From: JBGTBQ01 sp041749275
GTDB taxonomy: Bacteria > Acidobacteriota > Blastocatellia > Pyrinomonadales > Pyrinomonadaceae
Direction of reading: 5' to 3'
DNA length: 64,000 bases
Assembly (NCBI GenBank): GCA_041749275.1
Contig: JBGTBQ010000014.1
Location: forward strand, 1-64,000
Below are positions 27,166 through 35,768 of the stretch, piece by piece. Made by a program: the position numbers and the translations under genes. How positions within the stretch are numbered: position 1 is the stretch's first letter; each line of letters opens with the position of its first letter. The notes beneath the pieces are model-generated. The model was not told the DNA's origin. It saw nothing but the letters and a program-made list of their open reading frames with translations, and searched no databases.

Positions 27166-28268
27166 TAGAATCAGATGAGCGCTTCATGCGTCGCGCCCTC
27201 GAACTCGCCGCGCGTGGACGGGGGCAGGTGAGTCCGAGTCCGCTCGTCGGCTGCGTGATTGTTGACGAAGCGGGTGAGACGGTCGGCGAAGGTTACTATG
27301 TTTACGAGCAGGTGAAGCACGCTGAAACGCTCGCGCTTGAACAGACGGGCGCGCGTGCGCGCGGCGCGACAGCGTTCGTCTCGCTCGAACCGCACGCGCA
27401 CACGGGGCGGACGCCGCCGTGCACCACGGCTCTCATCAAGGCGGGCGTCCGCCGCGTCGTGGCGCCGATTGAAGACCCGAACCCGCTCGTCTCAGGCAAG
27501 GGCTTCGCGCATCTACGCGAGGCCGGTGTCGTCGTCACGACGGGCGCGCTGGCGCAAGAAGCCACGCGGCTGAACGAAAAATATATCCACGCGATGCGCG
27601 AGGAACGACCCTTTGTCCACCTTAAACTCGCGTGCTCGCTCGACGGTCGCATCGCCACGCAAACGGGCGACGCGCGCTGGATCACGGGCGAAGAATCGCG
27701 CGCGCGCGTTCATAAATTGCGGCGCGAGTGCGACGCCATTCTTGTCGGGGCCGGGACGGTGCGGCAAGACGACCCGCTCCTGACAGATCGAAGCGGCCTC
27801 GCACGTCACCGCCCGCTCGTCCGGGTGGTGCTCGACGAACGCTTGCAACTGCCGCCCGACTCGAACCTCGCGCGGACTGCGAGCGAAACACCAGTCATCG
27901 TCTTCACTTCGACCAGCGCGTGCGCTGAAAAAGTCGCTCAGTTGGAAAAAAGCGGCGTGGAAATCGTGCGCGATGCTTCCGGCGGGCGCGACCTCGGCGC
28001 GGTCTTAAAGGAGTTGCACCGCCGCACACTGCATAGCCTGTTGGTCGAAGGGGGCGCGAACGTCGCCGGGCGTTTTCTCGAAGCCGGCCTCGTCAACAAG
28101 GTGAGTTTCTTCATCGCCCCCATCATCATCGGCGGCGACGCTCGGCCCGCCATCAGCGGCGCAAACGCACTCACCATCAGCGAGGCGCATAAACTCCGCG
28201 ACCTCGAAATCACGCGCCATGGCGACGACATGGAGATCACCGGCTACTTGAAAACAGATGTCAGATGA
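27153..28268 (+). CDS. ribD: Bifunctional riboflavin biosynthesis deaminase/reductase RibD
   Basis: A 371-residue enzyme making two successive steps of riboflavin synthesis. The deaminase domain (about 1-145) has FMRRALELAARG, the catalytic HAE in VKHAETLAL, and GRTPPCTTAL. The first zinc Cys of the usual EPC is His here (EPHAHTGRTPPC), encoded by CAC. The reductase domain (about 150-371) has PFVHLKLACSLDGRIAT, ARWITGEESR and LLVEGGANVAGRFLE. A TTG in the upstream repeat is the likely start, because the first ATG (27186) would remove conserved N-terminal residues. The last residues TDVR and the stop also lie in a 7-bp-period repeat. Confidence 0.93.
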   Translation: MNFELESDERFMRRALELAARGRGQVSPSPLVGCVIVDEAGETVGEGYYVYEQVKHAETLALEQTGARARGATAFVSLEPHAHTGRTPPCTTALIKAGVRRVVAPIEDPNPLVSGKGFAHLREAGVVVTTGALAQEATRLNEKYIHAMREERPFVHLKLACSLDGRIATQTGDARWITGEESRARVHKLRRECDAILVGAGTVRQDDPLLTDRSGLARHRPLVRVVLDERLQLPPDSNLARTASETPVIVFTSTSACAEKVAQLEKSGVEIVRDASGGRDLGAVLKELHRRTLHSLLVEGGANVAGRFLEAGLVNKVSFFIAPIIIGGDARPAISGANALTISEAHKLRDLEITRHGDDMEITGYLKTDVR

Positions 28269-28516
28269 TAGATGTCAGATGTCGGTGGAAGACAATGACT
28301 ATAGCAATTTGCAATTGGATGCGACTACATCAACGACCGTTTAGAGGCGGGCCATGCCCGCCGTCTCAAGTTGACTACATCAACGACCGTTTAGAGGCGG
28401 GCCATGCCCGCCGTCTCAAGTTGAACCGGCGGGCATTGCCCGCCTCTAAACGGTCGCACACAATTGCAAGCCGATATAACATCTAACATCTAACATCCGA
28501 CATCCGACATCCGATT
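28258..28516. repeat. 7-bp-period arms enclosing another repeat, ribD/rsmA junction
   Basis: The left arm ATGTCAG/ATGATAG units (28258-28286) overlaps the end of ribD; the right arm ACATCTA, ACATCTA, ACATCCG, ACATCCG, ACATCCG (28479-28513) ends just before the rsmA ATG. The arms are largely complementary and enclose the 50-bp repeats described separately. Confidence 0.75.
28323..28456. repeat. 50-bp tandem repeat plus inverted copy with REP-like palindrome
   Basis: Two identical 50-bp units (28323-28372 and 28373-28422) carry ACCGTTTAGAGGCGGGC and a CATGCCCGCC palindrome half. An inverted, slightly different copy follows at 28424-28456. Similar GCGGGCA...TGCCCGC palindromes occur at 52587-52604. 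No coding capacity. Confidence 0.8.
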
Positions 28517-28517
28517 T

Positions 28518-29357
28518 ATGCGTGCAAAGAAGAGGCTGGGGCAGAACTTTCTGGTTGACGAGAGCATCGCGGGTCGCATCGTCCGCGAGTTGCAGCCGCG
28601 CGCGGACGAAACCATCATCGAGATCGGGGCGGGACAGGGCGCTTTGACGGCGCGACTCGTCGAAAGCGCGGGGCGGTTGATCGCCATTGAGTTCGACCGA
28701 GACCTCGTGCCGGCACTGCGTGGACGTTTCGCGGCGCGTGAGAACTTCGAGCTTATCAGCGCCGATGCGCTCGACATTGACTATTGCTCGGTCATCGCCC
28801 CGGACATTGCGGCCCGCGTCGTCGCCAATCTTCCTTACAACATCTCGACCGCCATCCTGCAACGTCTGATCGAATACCGCCACTGCATCACGGAGATGGT
28901 CCTGATGCTTCAGCGCGAAGTCGTGGAGAGGATCGCTGCCCCGGCAGGTTCGAGCGAGCGCGGATTCCTCTCCGTGTTCATCGAGGCGCATTGCGAAGTC
29001 GAGAAATTATTCGACGTGCCGCCGGATGCGTTCCGCCCGATCCCAAAGATTTGGAGCGCGGTCGCGTGCCTGCGAATGCACGAGCGAATCCCGGTGGAGG
29101 TCGGTGACTCAAAGCTGTTGTGGCAGGTCGTGAGCGCGGGCTTCGCGCAGCGGCGCAAGACGATCTACAACAACCTGCGTGCGGCGCCGGAAGGATTGCG
29201 CGCGCTCGTCGAAGCCGCGGGCGGCTCGGCCATGCTACTGGAAGCGGCGGGAGTCGAGCCGTCGCGCCGTGCCGAAACACTGACGCTGCAAGAATGGTCG
29301 GCGCTCGCCCGCAATCTGCAACCACCGCCAGTTGAACACGCAGACGCAGTGGAATAG
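28518..29357 (+). CDS. rsmA: 16S rRNA dimethyladenosine transferase RsmA (KsgA)
   Basis: A 279-residue methyltransferase that dimethylates two adjacent adenines near the 3' end of 16S rRNA. KKRLGQNFLVDESIAGRIV is the family N terminus; SAM motif I IEIGAGQGALTARL, then IAIEFDRDLVPAL, and the catalytic NLPYNISTAIL. The C-terminal helical domain includes AFRPIPKIWSAV and FAQRRKTIYNNLR. Length is normal. The ATG directly follows a 7-bp-period repeat and has no clear ribosome binding site. A strong hairpin follows the gene. Confidence 0.96.
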   Translation: MRAKKRLGQNFLVDESIAGRIVRELQPRADETIIEIGAGQGALTARLVESAGRLIAIEFDRDLVPALRGRFAARENFELISADALDIDYCSVIAPDIAARVVANLPYNISTAILQRLIEYRHCITEMVLMLQREVVERIAAPAGSSERGFLSVFIEAHCEVEKLFDVPPDAFRPIPKIWSAVACLRMHERIPVEVGDSKLLWQVVSAGFAQRRKTIYNNLRAAPEGLRALVEAAGGSAMLLEAAGVEPSRRAETLTLQEWSALARNLQPPPVEHADAVE

Positions 29358-29373
29358 GTAGGCATGGAGGGAT

Positions 29374-29415
29374 GATGAAGAGGGAGCGTTGATTGGTCAA
29401 CGCTCCCTCTTCATC
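29374..29415 (+). terminator. Terminator-like hairpin after rsmA
   Basis: GATGAAGAGGGAGCGTTGA and its exact complement flank a 4-nt loop (19-bp stem), followed by a mildly T-rich stretch without a clean T-run. Confidence 0.6.
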
Positions 29416-29508
29416 CTCTGGTTCTTCACGGTCTTCAACACTGTGTCTTAGTCCAAAAATTATTAACCCGCGAGCCGCGCCTTCAGTCAACAGGTGAAAC
29501 ATGACTTG

Positions 29509-29517
29509 TGTTATACT
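29509..29517 (+). promoter_or_regulatory. Extended -10 promoter of rnj
   Basis: TGTTATACT, identical to the box before rnpB. Transcription would begin near 29524, which rules out the ATG at 29520 as translation start and supports the GTG at 29583. Confidence 0.5.
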
Positions 29518-29582
29518 GCATGGCTATCAAGCCCCCTTGTCTAATGCAACCAGCGCCAGTTGGTTGGGAGAGAAAGAAAAAA

Positions 29583-31250
29583 GTGAGTAATGTAATTGAG
29601 ATAATCCCGCTCGGCGGAGTCGGCGAGTTCGGGATGAACTGCATGGGCGTGCGCTACGGCGACGATATGATCGTCGTGGACGCCGGAATGGGATTCCCCG
29701 AAGAGAGCGTTTACGGCGTTGACGTATGCGTGCCGGACTTCGATTTTCTCGAAGAGTACCGCGACAACATCATCGCCGTCGTCCTCACGCACGGGCACGA
29801 GGATCACCTCGGCGCGCTTCCCTACATCCTGAAGAAATTCAACGTGCCGGTCTACGCCTCGCACTTTACGGCGGGTCTCGCCGAAAGCAAACTCGAAGAG
29901 CACGGCCTCACGGACGACGTGCTGCTGCACCGCGTCGAACCGCGCGAGACGGTCGAGATCGGAGAGTTCGAGGTCGAGTTCATACGCGTCTCGCACTCCC
30001 TGATTGACTGCTTCGCGCTCGCCATCAAGACGCCTGCCGGCACGATCATCCACACCGGCGACTACAAGGTTGACGAAACGCCGGTCATCGGCGAGCCGAT
30101 TGACCTCCGGACTTTGCGCCGCTACGGGCAGGAGGGCGTGCTTGCGCTCACCTCCGATTCGACGAATGCCACCGTACCGGGGCGCACGCCGTCGGAGCGC
30201 GCCGTCATTCCGGCCTTTGAAGAGATATTCGAGGAGACGGAGGGGCGCATCATCGTCGCCGCGTTCGCCTCTTCGATTCACCGTCTTCAGATCGTGCTCG
30301 ACGTGGCGCAGCAGTTCGACCGCAAAGTCTGTGTGCTCGGTCGCTCGATGTTGAAGAACGTGGAGATCGCGGAGCGGCTCGGTTATCTCGACATTCACGA
30401 CATGATCGTCCCTTTGAATGAGGCGAAGAAATTGCCGGATGGGGATGTCGTCTATCTCGTCACCGGCTCGCAGGGCGAAGCCCGTGCGGCGCTCTCGCAG
30501 TTGGCGACCGGCTCTTACAAGGGTCTCTCGATCCGCGAGGGCGATACGGTCGTGCTCTCGGCGCGCATCATCCCCGGCAACGAGCGCGCCATCTCGCGTC
30601 TGATCGGAGAAATCTACAAGCGCGGCGGCAACATCATTGACGAGAAGCGCCGCCTCATACACGTCAGCGGCCACGCCTCACAGGAGGACATCCGCATTAT
30701 GACCGAAGCCGTCCGGCCACGCTTCGTTATCCCCGTCCACGGCGAGTACCGGATGCTGTACCGGCATAAAGAGTTTCTCAAGAATCACTGCGACTTTCCG
30801 GAAGCGAACATCATCCTCATTGAAAACGGCGACGTGCTCGAACTCGGCGAGGGTCACGCCGAGGTGATTGACAAGCGCGAAGTGAAGCGCACCTTCATTG
30901 ACGAGTCGGGGTTCGAGGAGATTGACAACGAGACGGTGCGTGAGCGCAAACAACTCGCATACGACGGAGTGGTGACGCCGGTCGTCACGTTGCGCGAAGA
31001 GACGGGCGAACTTGAATCGCCGCCCGAAATCGCCACGCGCGGTCTGATGGGGATTGACGGCGACGGCGCGAGCAGCAGCTTCATGCGTGACATGCAGCGC
31101 GTCGTTACCGAAGCGGTCGAAAAATCGCCCGCCGCCGAGCGACGCGACACAAGCCTCCTGAAAGAACGAGTCCGCGTCGAACTCAAACGCTACATCCAGA
31201 AGCAGACTGGCGCGCGGCCCGTCATCATGCCGGTCGTCGTACAGGTCTGA
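29583..31250 (+). CDS. rnj: Ribonuclease J
   Basis: A 555-residue metallo-beta-lactamase/beta-CASP nuclease for RNA processing and decay, with 5'-exonuclease and endonuclease activity in known members. Metal motif THGHEDHLGALPY, then HTGDYKVDETPV; beta-CASP motif region SDSTNATVPGRTPSERAV; HVSGHASQEDIRIM and PVHGEYRMLYRH near 360-390. The C-terminal domain (about 455-555) is present. I chose the GTG at 29583 (SNVIEIIPLGGVGEFGMN is the usual N terminus); GGGAG lies about 11 bases upstream. It is likely the main RNA-decay nuclease here. Confidence 0.94.
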   Translation: MSNVIEIIPLGGVGEFGMNCMGVRYGDDMIVVDAGMGFPEESVYGVDVCVPDFDFLEEYRDNIIAVVLTHGHEDHLGALPYILKKFNVPVYASHFTAGLAESKLEEHGLTDDVLLHRVEPRETVEIGEFEVEFIRVSHSLIDCFALAIKTPAGTIIHTGDYKVDETPVIGEPIDLRTLRRYGQEGVLALTSDSTNATVPGRTPSERAVIPAFEEIFEETEGRIIVAAFASSIHRLQIVLDVAQQFDRKVCVLGRSMLKNVEIAERLGYLDIHDMIVPLNEAKKLPDGDVVYLVTGSQGEARAALSQLATGSYKGLSIREGDTVVLSARIIPGNERAISRLIGEIYKRGGNIIDEKRRLIHVSGHASQEDIRIMTEAVRPRFVIPVHGEYRMLYRHKEFLKNHCDFPEANIILIENGDVLELGEGHAEVIDKREVKRTFIDESGFEEIDNETVRERKQLAYDGVVTPVVTLREETGELESPPEIATRGLMGIDGDGASSSFMRDMQRVVTEAVEKSPAAERRDTSLLKERVRVELKRYIQKQTGARPVIMPVVVQV

Positions 31251-31256
31251 GAATCG

Positions 31257-31284
31257 GAAGTCAGGAGTCAGCAGTTAGCAGTCC
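31257..31284. repeat. Short 7-bp-period run after rnj
   Basis: GGAAGTC, AGGAGTC, AGCAGTT, AGCAGTC in a row; a single arm without an inverted partner. Confidence 0.5.
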
Positions 31285-31295
31285 GATGATGCCTC

Positions 31296-31775
31296 ATGCC
31301 CTCTTCCGCTTGGAATTTGTCCACTGCCTTTATGAGCAACGCCGATGCCGCGGAACTCTTGCGCCGCACGAAAGTCGAGGTCGCGCCCGAAACGTTCGTC
31401 GTGGTTGGATTGCGCCATGAAGAGTGGTCGCGGGTGCTCGAAAATCCCGAGTTGAGTCCGCGCGCCGATGCAGTCTTCATGCTGCTGCGCGACAAATACG
31501 AAGTGACATTGTTACTGGAGGAAGAGGACTGGCGCACTATGCGCCACGCCGCGCGGGACGCACGCGTCGAGGCTGGTTTTCGTCTCTTGACGTTGAACAT
31601 CGAGCTGCCATGGAACGTCGTCGGTTATCTCGCGCGCGTCACGGAGATACTGGCGGGCGCGGGCGTAACGGTCGGCGCGCTCTCCTCATTTTCGCGCGAC
31701 CACCTGTTGATTAAGCAGGATGAACTCGGCCATGCTCTGCGCGCGCTCGGCGAGCATGTGGCCGAACTCTGTTAG
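31296..31775 (+). CDS. ACT-domain protein
   Basis: A 159-residue protein that fits two ACT-like domains of the CASTOR/DUF type: TFVVVGLRHEEW... in the first half and ITLNIELPW-like LLTLNIELPWNVVGYLARV, then VTVGALSSFSRDHLLIKQDE in the second. Such proteins bind amino acids. The start is uncertain: ATG 31296 or 31332, neither with a clear ribosome binding site. It ends 7 bp before the SDR gene and is probably co-transcribed with it. Confidence 0.7.
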   Translation: MPSSAWNLSTAFMSNADAAELLRRTKVEVAPETFVVVGLRHEEWSRVLENPELSPRADAVFMLLRDKYEVTLLLEEEDWRTMRHAARDARVEAGFRLLTLNIELPWNVVGYLARVTEILAGAGVTVGALSSFSRDHLLIKQDELGHALRALGEHVAELC

Positions 31776-31782
31776 TTCGTGT

Positions 31783-32556
31783 ATGCGATATAAGTGGGAA
31801 GATAAAGTCGTGCTGGTGACGGGCGCGTCGTCCGGCATCGGTCGCGCGTTGGCGGTCGAACTGGGGCGGCGCGGCGCCAGCGTCGGCGTGCTGGCGCGGC
31901 GAGCGGAGGTGGTGACGGATGTTGCCGGGGAGGTCGAACGAGCCGGAGGGAAAGCTCTGGCGTTGAAGGCGGACGTGAGAGCCGAAGCGGAGTTGGAGAG
32001 AGCGGTCACGCGCGTGATTGAGTTGTGGGGGCGCATTGACGTGCTTGTGGCGAACGCGGGGATGAGCACTACGACCGCCGCGACAAGCCTCCGCGCGGGT
32101 GAAGCGGGCGATGTGATTTCGGTGAACGTCATTGGCGTCGTCAACAGCGTGGCGGCGGTGTTGCCCGGCATGCTCGAACGCGGCAGCGGCCACCTCGTCG
32201 CCATTTCGAGCCTCGCCTCATACCGCGGGATGCCAAAGTCAGGCGCGTATAGCGCGAGCAAGGCGGCGGTCTCGACCTTCTTCGAGAGCCTCCGCGTTGA
32301 CCTGCGAAAGAGCGGCCTCACGGTCACGACCATTCATCCCGGTTTCATCCGCACGCCCATGACCGCCGGGCGAAAAGTGAAACTCCCCTTCCTGATGGAG
32401 GTCGAGCCGGCGGCGCGGCTGATCGTCCGCGCCATTGAGCGGCGCGCGCGCACCTTTGCGTTTCCGTGGCAGTTGGCCGGCGTCGTGCGTTTGATGAAAT
32501 ACCTGCCCGATGCGGTCTACGACCGCCTTGCGTCGAATACATCTTTCAGAGATTGA
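31783..32556 (+). CDS. Short-chain dehydrogenase/reductase
   Basis: A 257-residue classical SDR. The NAD(P)-binding motif is LVTGASSGIGRALAVELG, the NAG motif is VANAGM, the catalytic Ser lies in AISSLASYRG and the Tyr/Lys pair in YSASKAAVS. PGFIRTPMT follows. The C-terminal FAFPWQLAGVVRLMKYLPD is a pattern of SDRs in lipid or sterol-like metabolism, but no substrate can be named. The ATG at 31783 starts the domain cleanly; upstream sequence in this frame belongs to the ACT gene. Confidence 0.88.
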   Translation: MRYKWEDKVVLVTGASSGIGRALAVELGRRGASVGVLARRAEVVTDVAGEVERAGGKALALKADVRAEAELERAVTRVIELWGRIDVLVANAGMSTTTAATSLRAGEAGDVISVNVIGVVNSVAAVLPGMLERGSGHLVAISSLASYRGMPKSGAYSASKAAVSTFFESLRVDLRKSGLTVTTIHPGFIRTPMTAGRKVKLPFLMEVEPAARLIVRAIERRARTFAFPWQLAGVVRLMKYLPDAVYDRLASNTSFRD

Positions 32557-32612
32557 GGCGGTCAGACATCAGCGGTTGGCTATCAAACTAAGCTGGGAAA
32601 GCTGACCGCTTA
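32556..32612. repeat. 7-bp-period element before uppP
   Basis: GGCGGTC, AGACATC, AGCGGTT, GGCTATC in steps of seven, with AGCTGACCGCTT (32599-32610) able to pair with the start. Weaker than the other members. Confidence 0.4.
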
Positions 32613-32617
32613 AATAT

Positions 32618-33535
32618 ATGACAATTCTTCAAGCTATCATCCTCGGCATCGTGCAGGGGTTGACTGAGTTCATCCCGATCAGTTCGACGGCGCATCTTGT
32701 GTTCGCCAGCCGCTTGACCGGTCTCTACGAAGGCGTCGAGCAGGCGCTCCGCGCGCAGCAGACGACAGCCACTATCGCCGTTATCCAACTCGGCACGCTG
32801 CTCGCCGTTATCGTTTATTTCTCGCGCGACATCTGGGCCATCAGCAACGCTTTCGTCCGCGACCACTTCGCGCTGTTGCGCGGCGGCGCGGGCGCGACCA
32901 AGGGGAGTGCCGGCGCCGGCTTCTGGTCGCGCCTATCGAACGAGGCGCGTTTGGGCTGGCTGATCGTCATCGGGTCGCTCCCCGTCGGAGTATTCGGGTT
33001 GCTCTTCAAGGATGTGATTGAAGGCACCTTTACGAAAAACCTGTGGGTCATCGCTACGATGATGATCTTCGTCGCACTGCTGTTGCTGGTCGCGGAGAAG
33101 GTTGGCGCGCGGCGCAAGGAGGTTGAAGACCTCGGAGTGATGGACGCATTGGCGGTCGGCTTCGCGCAGGTGCTGGCGCTCGTGCCGGGCGCGAGTCGTT
33201 CGGGTTCGACCATCATGGGCGGTCTCTTCGCGGGTGAGAAACGCGAAACCGCCGCTCGCTTCTCGTTCCTGCTCTCGATTCCGGCCATCGCCGCGAGCGG
33301 GCTGCTCGAACTCAAAGAGGCGCTGGAAAAACTCCCGCCCGGCAGCGCGCTCCCCCTCGCCATCGCCACGCTTGTCTCCGGCCTCGTCGGCTACGCCTCG
33401 ATCTGGTTCCTTCTGCGTTTTCTCCGCACCCATTCAACCGGCGTTTTCATCGGCTACCGCCTTGTCGTCGGCGGCATCATCCTCGCGCTACTGGCGGCGG
33501 GCTTGATCAGCCCGCTGGATGGGATGGTAGGTTGA
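32618..33535 (+). CDS. uppP: Undecaprenyl-diphosphatase UppP (BacA)
   Basis: A 305-residue membrane enzyme that recycles undecaprenyl pyrophosphate, the lipid carrier of cell-wall and polysaccharide synthesis. Motif 1 is GLTEFIPISSTAHLVF, motif 2 is VPGASRSGSTIMGGLFAG. About eight transmembrane helices are visible. A loop of roughly 40 residues after the second helix (LLRGGAGATKGSAGAGFW) is a little longer than usual. Confers bacitracin tolerance in other bacteria. Confidence 0.95.
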   Translation: MTILQAIILGIVQGLTEFIPISSTAHLVFASRLTGLYEGVEQALRAQQTTATIAVIQLGTLLAVIVYFSRDIWAISNAFVRDHFALLRGGAGATKGSAGAGFWSRLSNEARLGWLIVIGSLPVGVFGLLFKDVIEGTFTKNLWVIATMMIFVALLLLVAEKVGARRKEVEDLGVMDALAVGFAQVLALVPGASRSGSTIMGGLFAGEKRETAARFSFLLSIPAIAASGLLELKEALEKLPPGSALPLAIATLVSGLVGYASIWFLLRFLRTHSTGVFIGYRLVVGGIILALLAAGLISPLDGMVG

Positions 33536-33666
33536 GGTAGGCAAAAGCGAAGAAGTGAAAAGAGGTGCTTGCTGTTGCCTTCCGTCAGGCGCTCGCGGGA
33601 TGTGTGCGTCTTCGGGTACACTTATCCAGCCCACTCATATTAAACGGCGCAATCTAACCGGTTGGG

Positions 33667-34014
33667 ATGGAGGGCGATAGATCATTCATGGACGACGACC
33701 AGAAACATAAAGAGGTTCCCTCCGCGCAGCGACCACGCAGCCCGCGTGTCCCGGTCAACTTCACAGTCGAAATTCAGGGTTACAACGCCCGGAACGAGGC
33801 TTTTCAGGTGCAGGCCGAGGCGGTGCGTGTGAGCCGCGGCGGGGCGACGCTCATCGCCGAGGTGGAGGTTGAGGCGGGCACGGTCGTGAGCCTGACGCCG
33901 CCTTTTGGACGCGCGCTCGAAGCGGAGATCAACGGCGTGTGGAAGGATGAAACGGACGGGCGGCAGCGCATCGGTGTGCGCCTGCTCGACCCAAACGGCT
34001 GGTTCGCGGAATGA
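33667..34014 (+). CDS. PilZ-like domain protein
   Basis: A 115-residue single-domain protein. RPRSPRVPVNFTVEI starts like a PilZ domain (RxxxR followed by a strand) and VRVSRGGATLIAEV corresponds to the D/NxSxxG motif, here SRGG. The C-terminal RQRIGVRLLDPNGWF matches the final PilZ strand. The cyclic-di-GMP ligands are partly changed, so binding is uncertain. The stop overlaps the recJ ATG by four bases. Confidence 0.7.
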   Translation: MEGDRSFMDDDQKHKEVPSAQRPRSPRVPVNFTVEIQGYNARNEAFQVQAEAVRVSRGGATLIAEVEVEAGTVVSLTPPFGRALEAEINGVWKDETDGRQRIGVRLLDPNGWFAE

Positions 34015-35768
34015 TGATGAGGGCCGAGAGCCGCGGACGGCACGATGAGAAACGTTGGATCATACGCTCCGACGACCGCGTTCAATCGCGCGCATTGGCC
34101 CAAGCCCTCCGTGTCTCGCCGGTCGTCGCCGGACTGCTTATCACCCGCGGCGTCGAGACAGTAGAAGCCGCCCGCGCTATCCTCAACCCATCCCTCGAAC
34201 AGTTGCATGACCCATATCTGATGCTCGGCATGAGAGAGTCGGTCGAGCGGGTGCTCCGCGCGGTCGAAGCGGACGAGAAAATTCTGATCTATGGGGATTA
34301 CGACGTTGACGGGACGACCGGCACCGTCGTCCTGCGCCGTGCCCTGCGGGTGCTGGGGGCGCGCACCGGCTATCACGTCCCGCACCGCTTCACCGAAGGC
34401 TACGGCATCCGCCGCGACGTGCTCGAGCGCGCGAAGGAAGATGGATACACGCTCGTCATCAGCGTGGACTGCGGCATCCGCGCGCACGAGCCTCTGGAAT
34501 GGGCGCGGGACGCTGGTCTCGACGTGATCGTCACGGACCACCACCTGCCCGACGAGGGCGAGGGCGCGCCGCCTGCTTTCGCCGTCCTCAACCCCAACCA
34601 ACGCGGTTGCGGCTATCCCGATAAAAATCTCGCGGGTGTTGGCGTCGCTTTCAAGCTCGTGGACGCGCTCTTCCGCGAACGTGGACGCGCGGGGTCAGTC
34701 AGCGGATTTCTCAAGGTCGTGGCTATCGGCACGGTGGCGGATGTCGCTCAACTTGTCGGCGAGAACCGCGCTATCGTCTCGCTGGGGCTGGCCGATTTGT
34801 GGAAGGCGACGAACCCCGGACTGCGCGCGTTGATGGAAATTTCGGGCAGTGGCGACGGTCGCGGGATGCGCGCGAGCGACTTGGGTTTCCGGCTCGGCCC
34901 GCGCATCAATGCCGCCGGGCGGATGGACGCCGCGCGCGCCGTCATCGAGTTGTTCGAGACGACGGACAGAGAGGAAGCCAAGCGCCTCGCCGAACACCTC
35001 GACGCGCGCAACCGCGAGCGCCGCGTCGTGCAACAGGAGATTACCGAGCGCGCCATCGCGGAGCTTGAATTTTCGGGCGGCCCCGACAGCGCGGTCGCCG
35101 TCGTCGCGGGCAATGGCTGGCATCGCGGCGTGGTCGGCCTCGCGGCCTCGAAGCTCGTCGAGCGGCTACACCGCCCCGCGGTCGTCATCTCGCTCGATGA
35201 AGATGGGTTGGGGCACGGCTCCGCCCGAAGCACGGAGAACTTCCACATGCTCGACGCGCTGACCGCGTGCGCCGATCTGCTTGACGGTTTCGGCGGGCAC
35301 GCGCACGCCGCCGGTCTCGCCGTCCGCCGCGAAAACGTCGCGGAACTCCGTCGCCGCCTAAACGAACACGCCGCCGTCATGCTCCGCGAAGAAGATTTCA
35401 TACCCATTGTCAACGTTGACATGGAGCTGCCGGCGGACGCGCTCTCGCTCGAACTCTGCGACGAACTCGGCGCGCTCGAACCGTTCGGCGCCGGCTGGCC
35501 GAACCCCATCTTCTCGACGCGCAACCTGCGCGTCGTCGCCGAACCGCGCGTGATGAAGGAGCGGCACTTGAAACTTCATGTCGCGGGCGCAGACGGGCGC
35601 ACGCACGAGGCGGTCTGGTGGGGCGGCGCCGAAAAAACAACTGCAACGCCCCGCGCCGGCGACCGCATCGAAATGGCCTACCGGCTCGAAGCTAACACGT
35701 GGCGTGACAAGTGCCGCTTGCAGTTGGTGGTCGAGGATATAAAAGAAAGTCCGGAGTCTGGAGTCTGA
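34011..35768 (+). CDS. recJ: Single-stranded-DNA exonuclease RecJ
   Basis: A 585-residue 5'-3' exonuclease used in recombination and repair. DHH motifs: IYGDYDVDGTTGTVVL, SVDCGIRAHEPLEWA, VTDHHLPDEG; then NPNQRGCGYPDKNLAGVGVA. DHHA1 domain with GNGWHRGVVGLAASKLVERL and GLGHGSARSTENFHML, FGGHAHAAGLAV. The C-terminal OB part (LRVVAEPRVMKERHLKLHV) is present. The last residues SPESGV and the TGA are encoded by a 7-bp-period repeat. Confidence 0.95.
   Translation: MMMRAESRGRHDEKRWIIRSDDRVQSRALAQALRVSPVVAGLLITRGVETVEAARAILNPSLEQLHDPYLMLGMRESVERVLRAVEADEKILIYGDYDVDGTTGTVVLRRALRVLGARTGYHVPHRFTEGYGIRRDVLERAKEDGYTLVISVDCGIRAHEPLEWARDAGLDVIVTDHHLPDEGEGAPPAFAVLNPNQRGCGYPDKNLAGVGVAFKLVDALFRERGRAGSVSGFLKVVAIGTVADVAQLVGENRAIVSLGLADLWKATNPGLRALMEISGSGDGRGMRASDLGFRLGPRINAAGRMDAARAVIELFETTDREEAKRLAEHLDARNRERRVVQQEITERAIAELEFSGGPDSAVAVVAGNGWHRGVVGLAASKLVERLHRPAVVISLDEDGLGHGSARSTENFHMLDALTACADLLDGFGGHAHAAGLAVRRENVAELRRRLNEHAAVMLREEDFIPIVNVDMELPADALSLELCDELGALEPFGAGWPNPIFSTRNLRVVAEPRVMKERHLKLHVAGADGRTHEAVWWGGAEKTTATPRAGDRIEMAYRLEANTWRDKCRLQLVVEDIKESPESGV

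Noticed and set aside
27069..28456. CRISPR array
   Set aside because: Short tandem units of 7 or 50 bp without regularly sized unique spacers, and no cas genes.
29541..30674. A 377-residue open frame antisense to ribonuclease J
   Set aside because: Shadow of a gene with clear metallo-beta-lactamase motifs.
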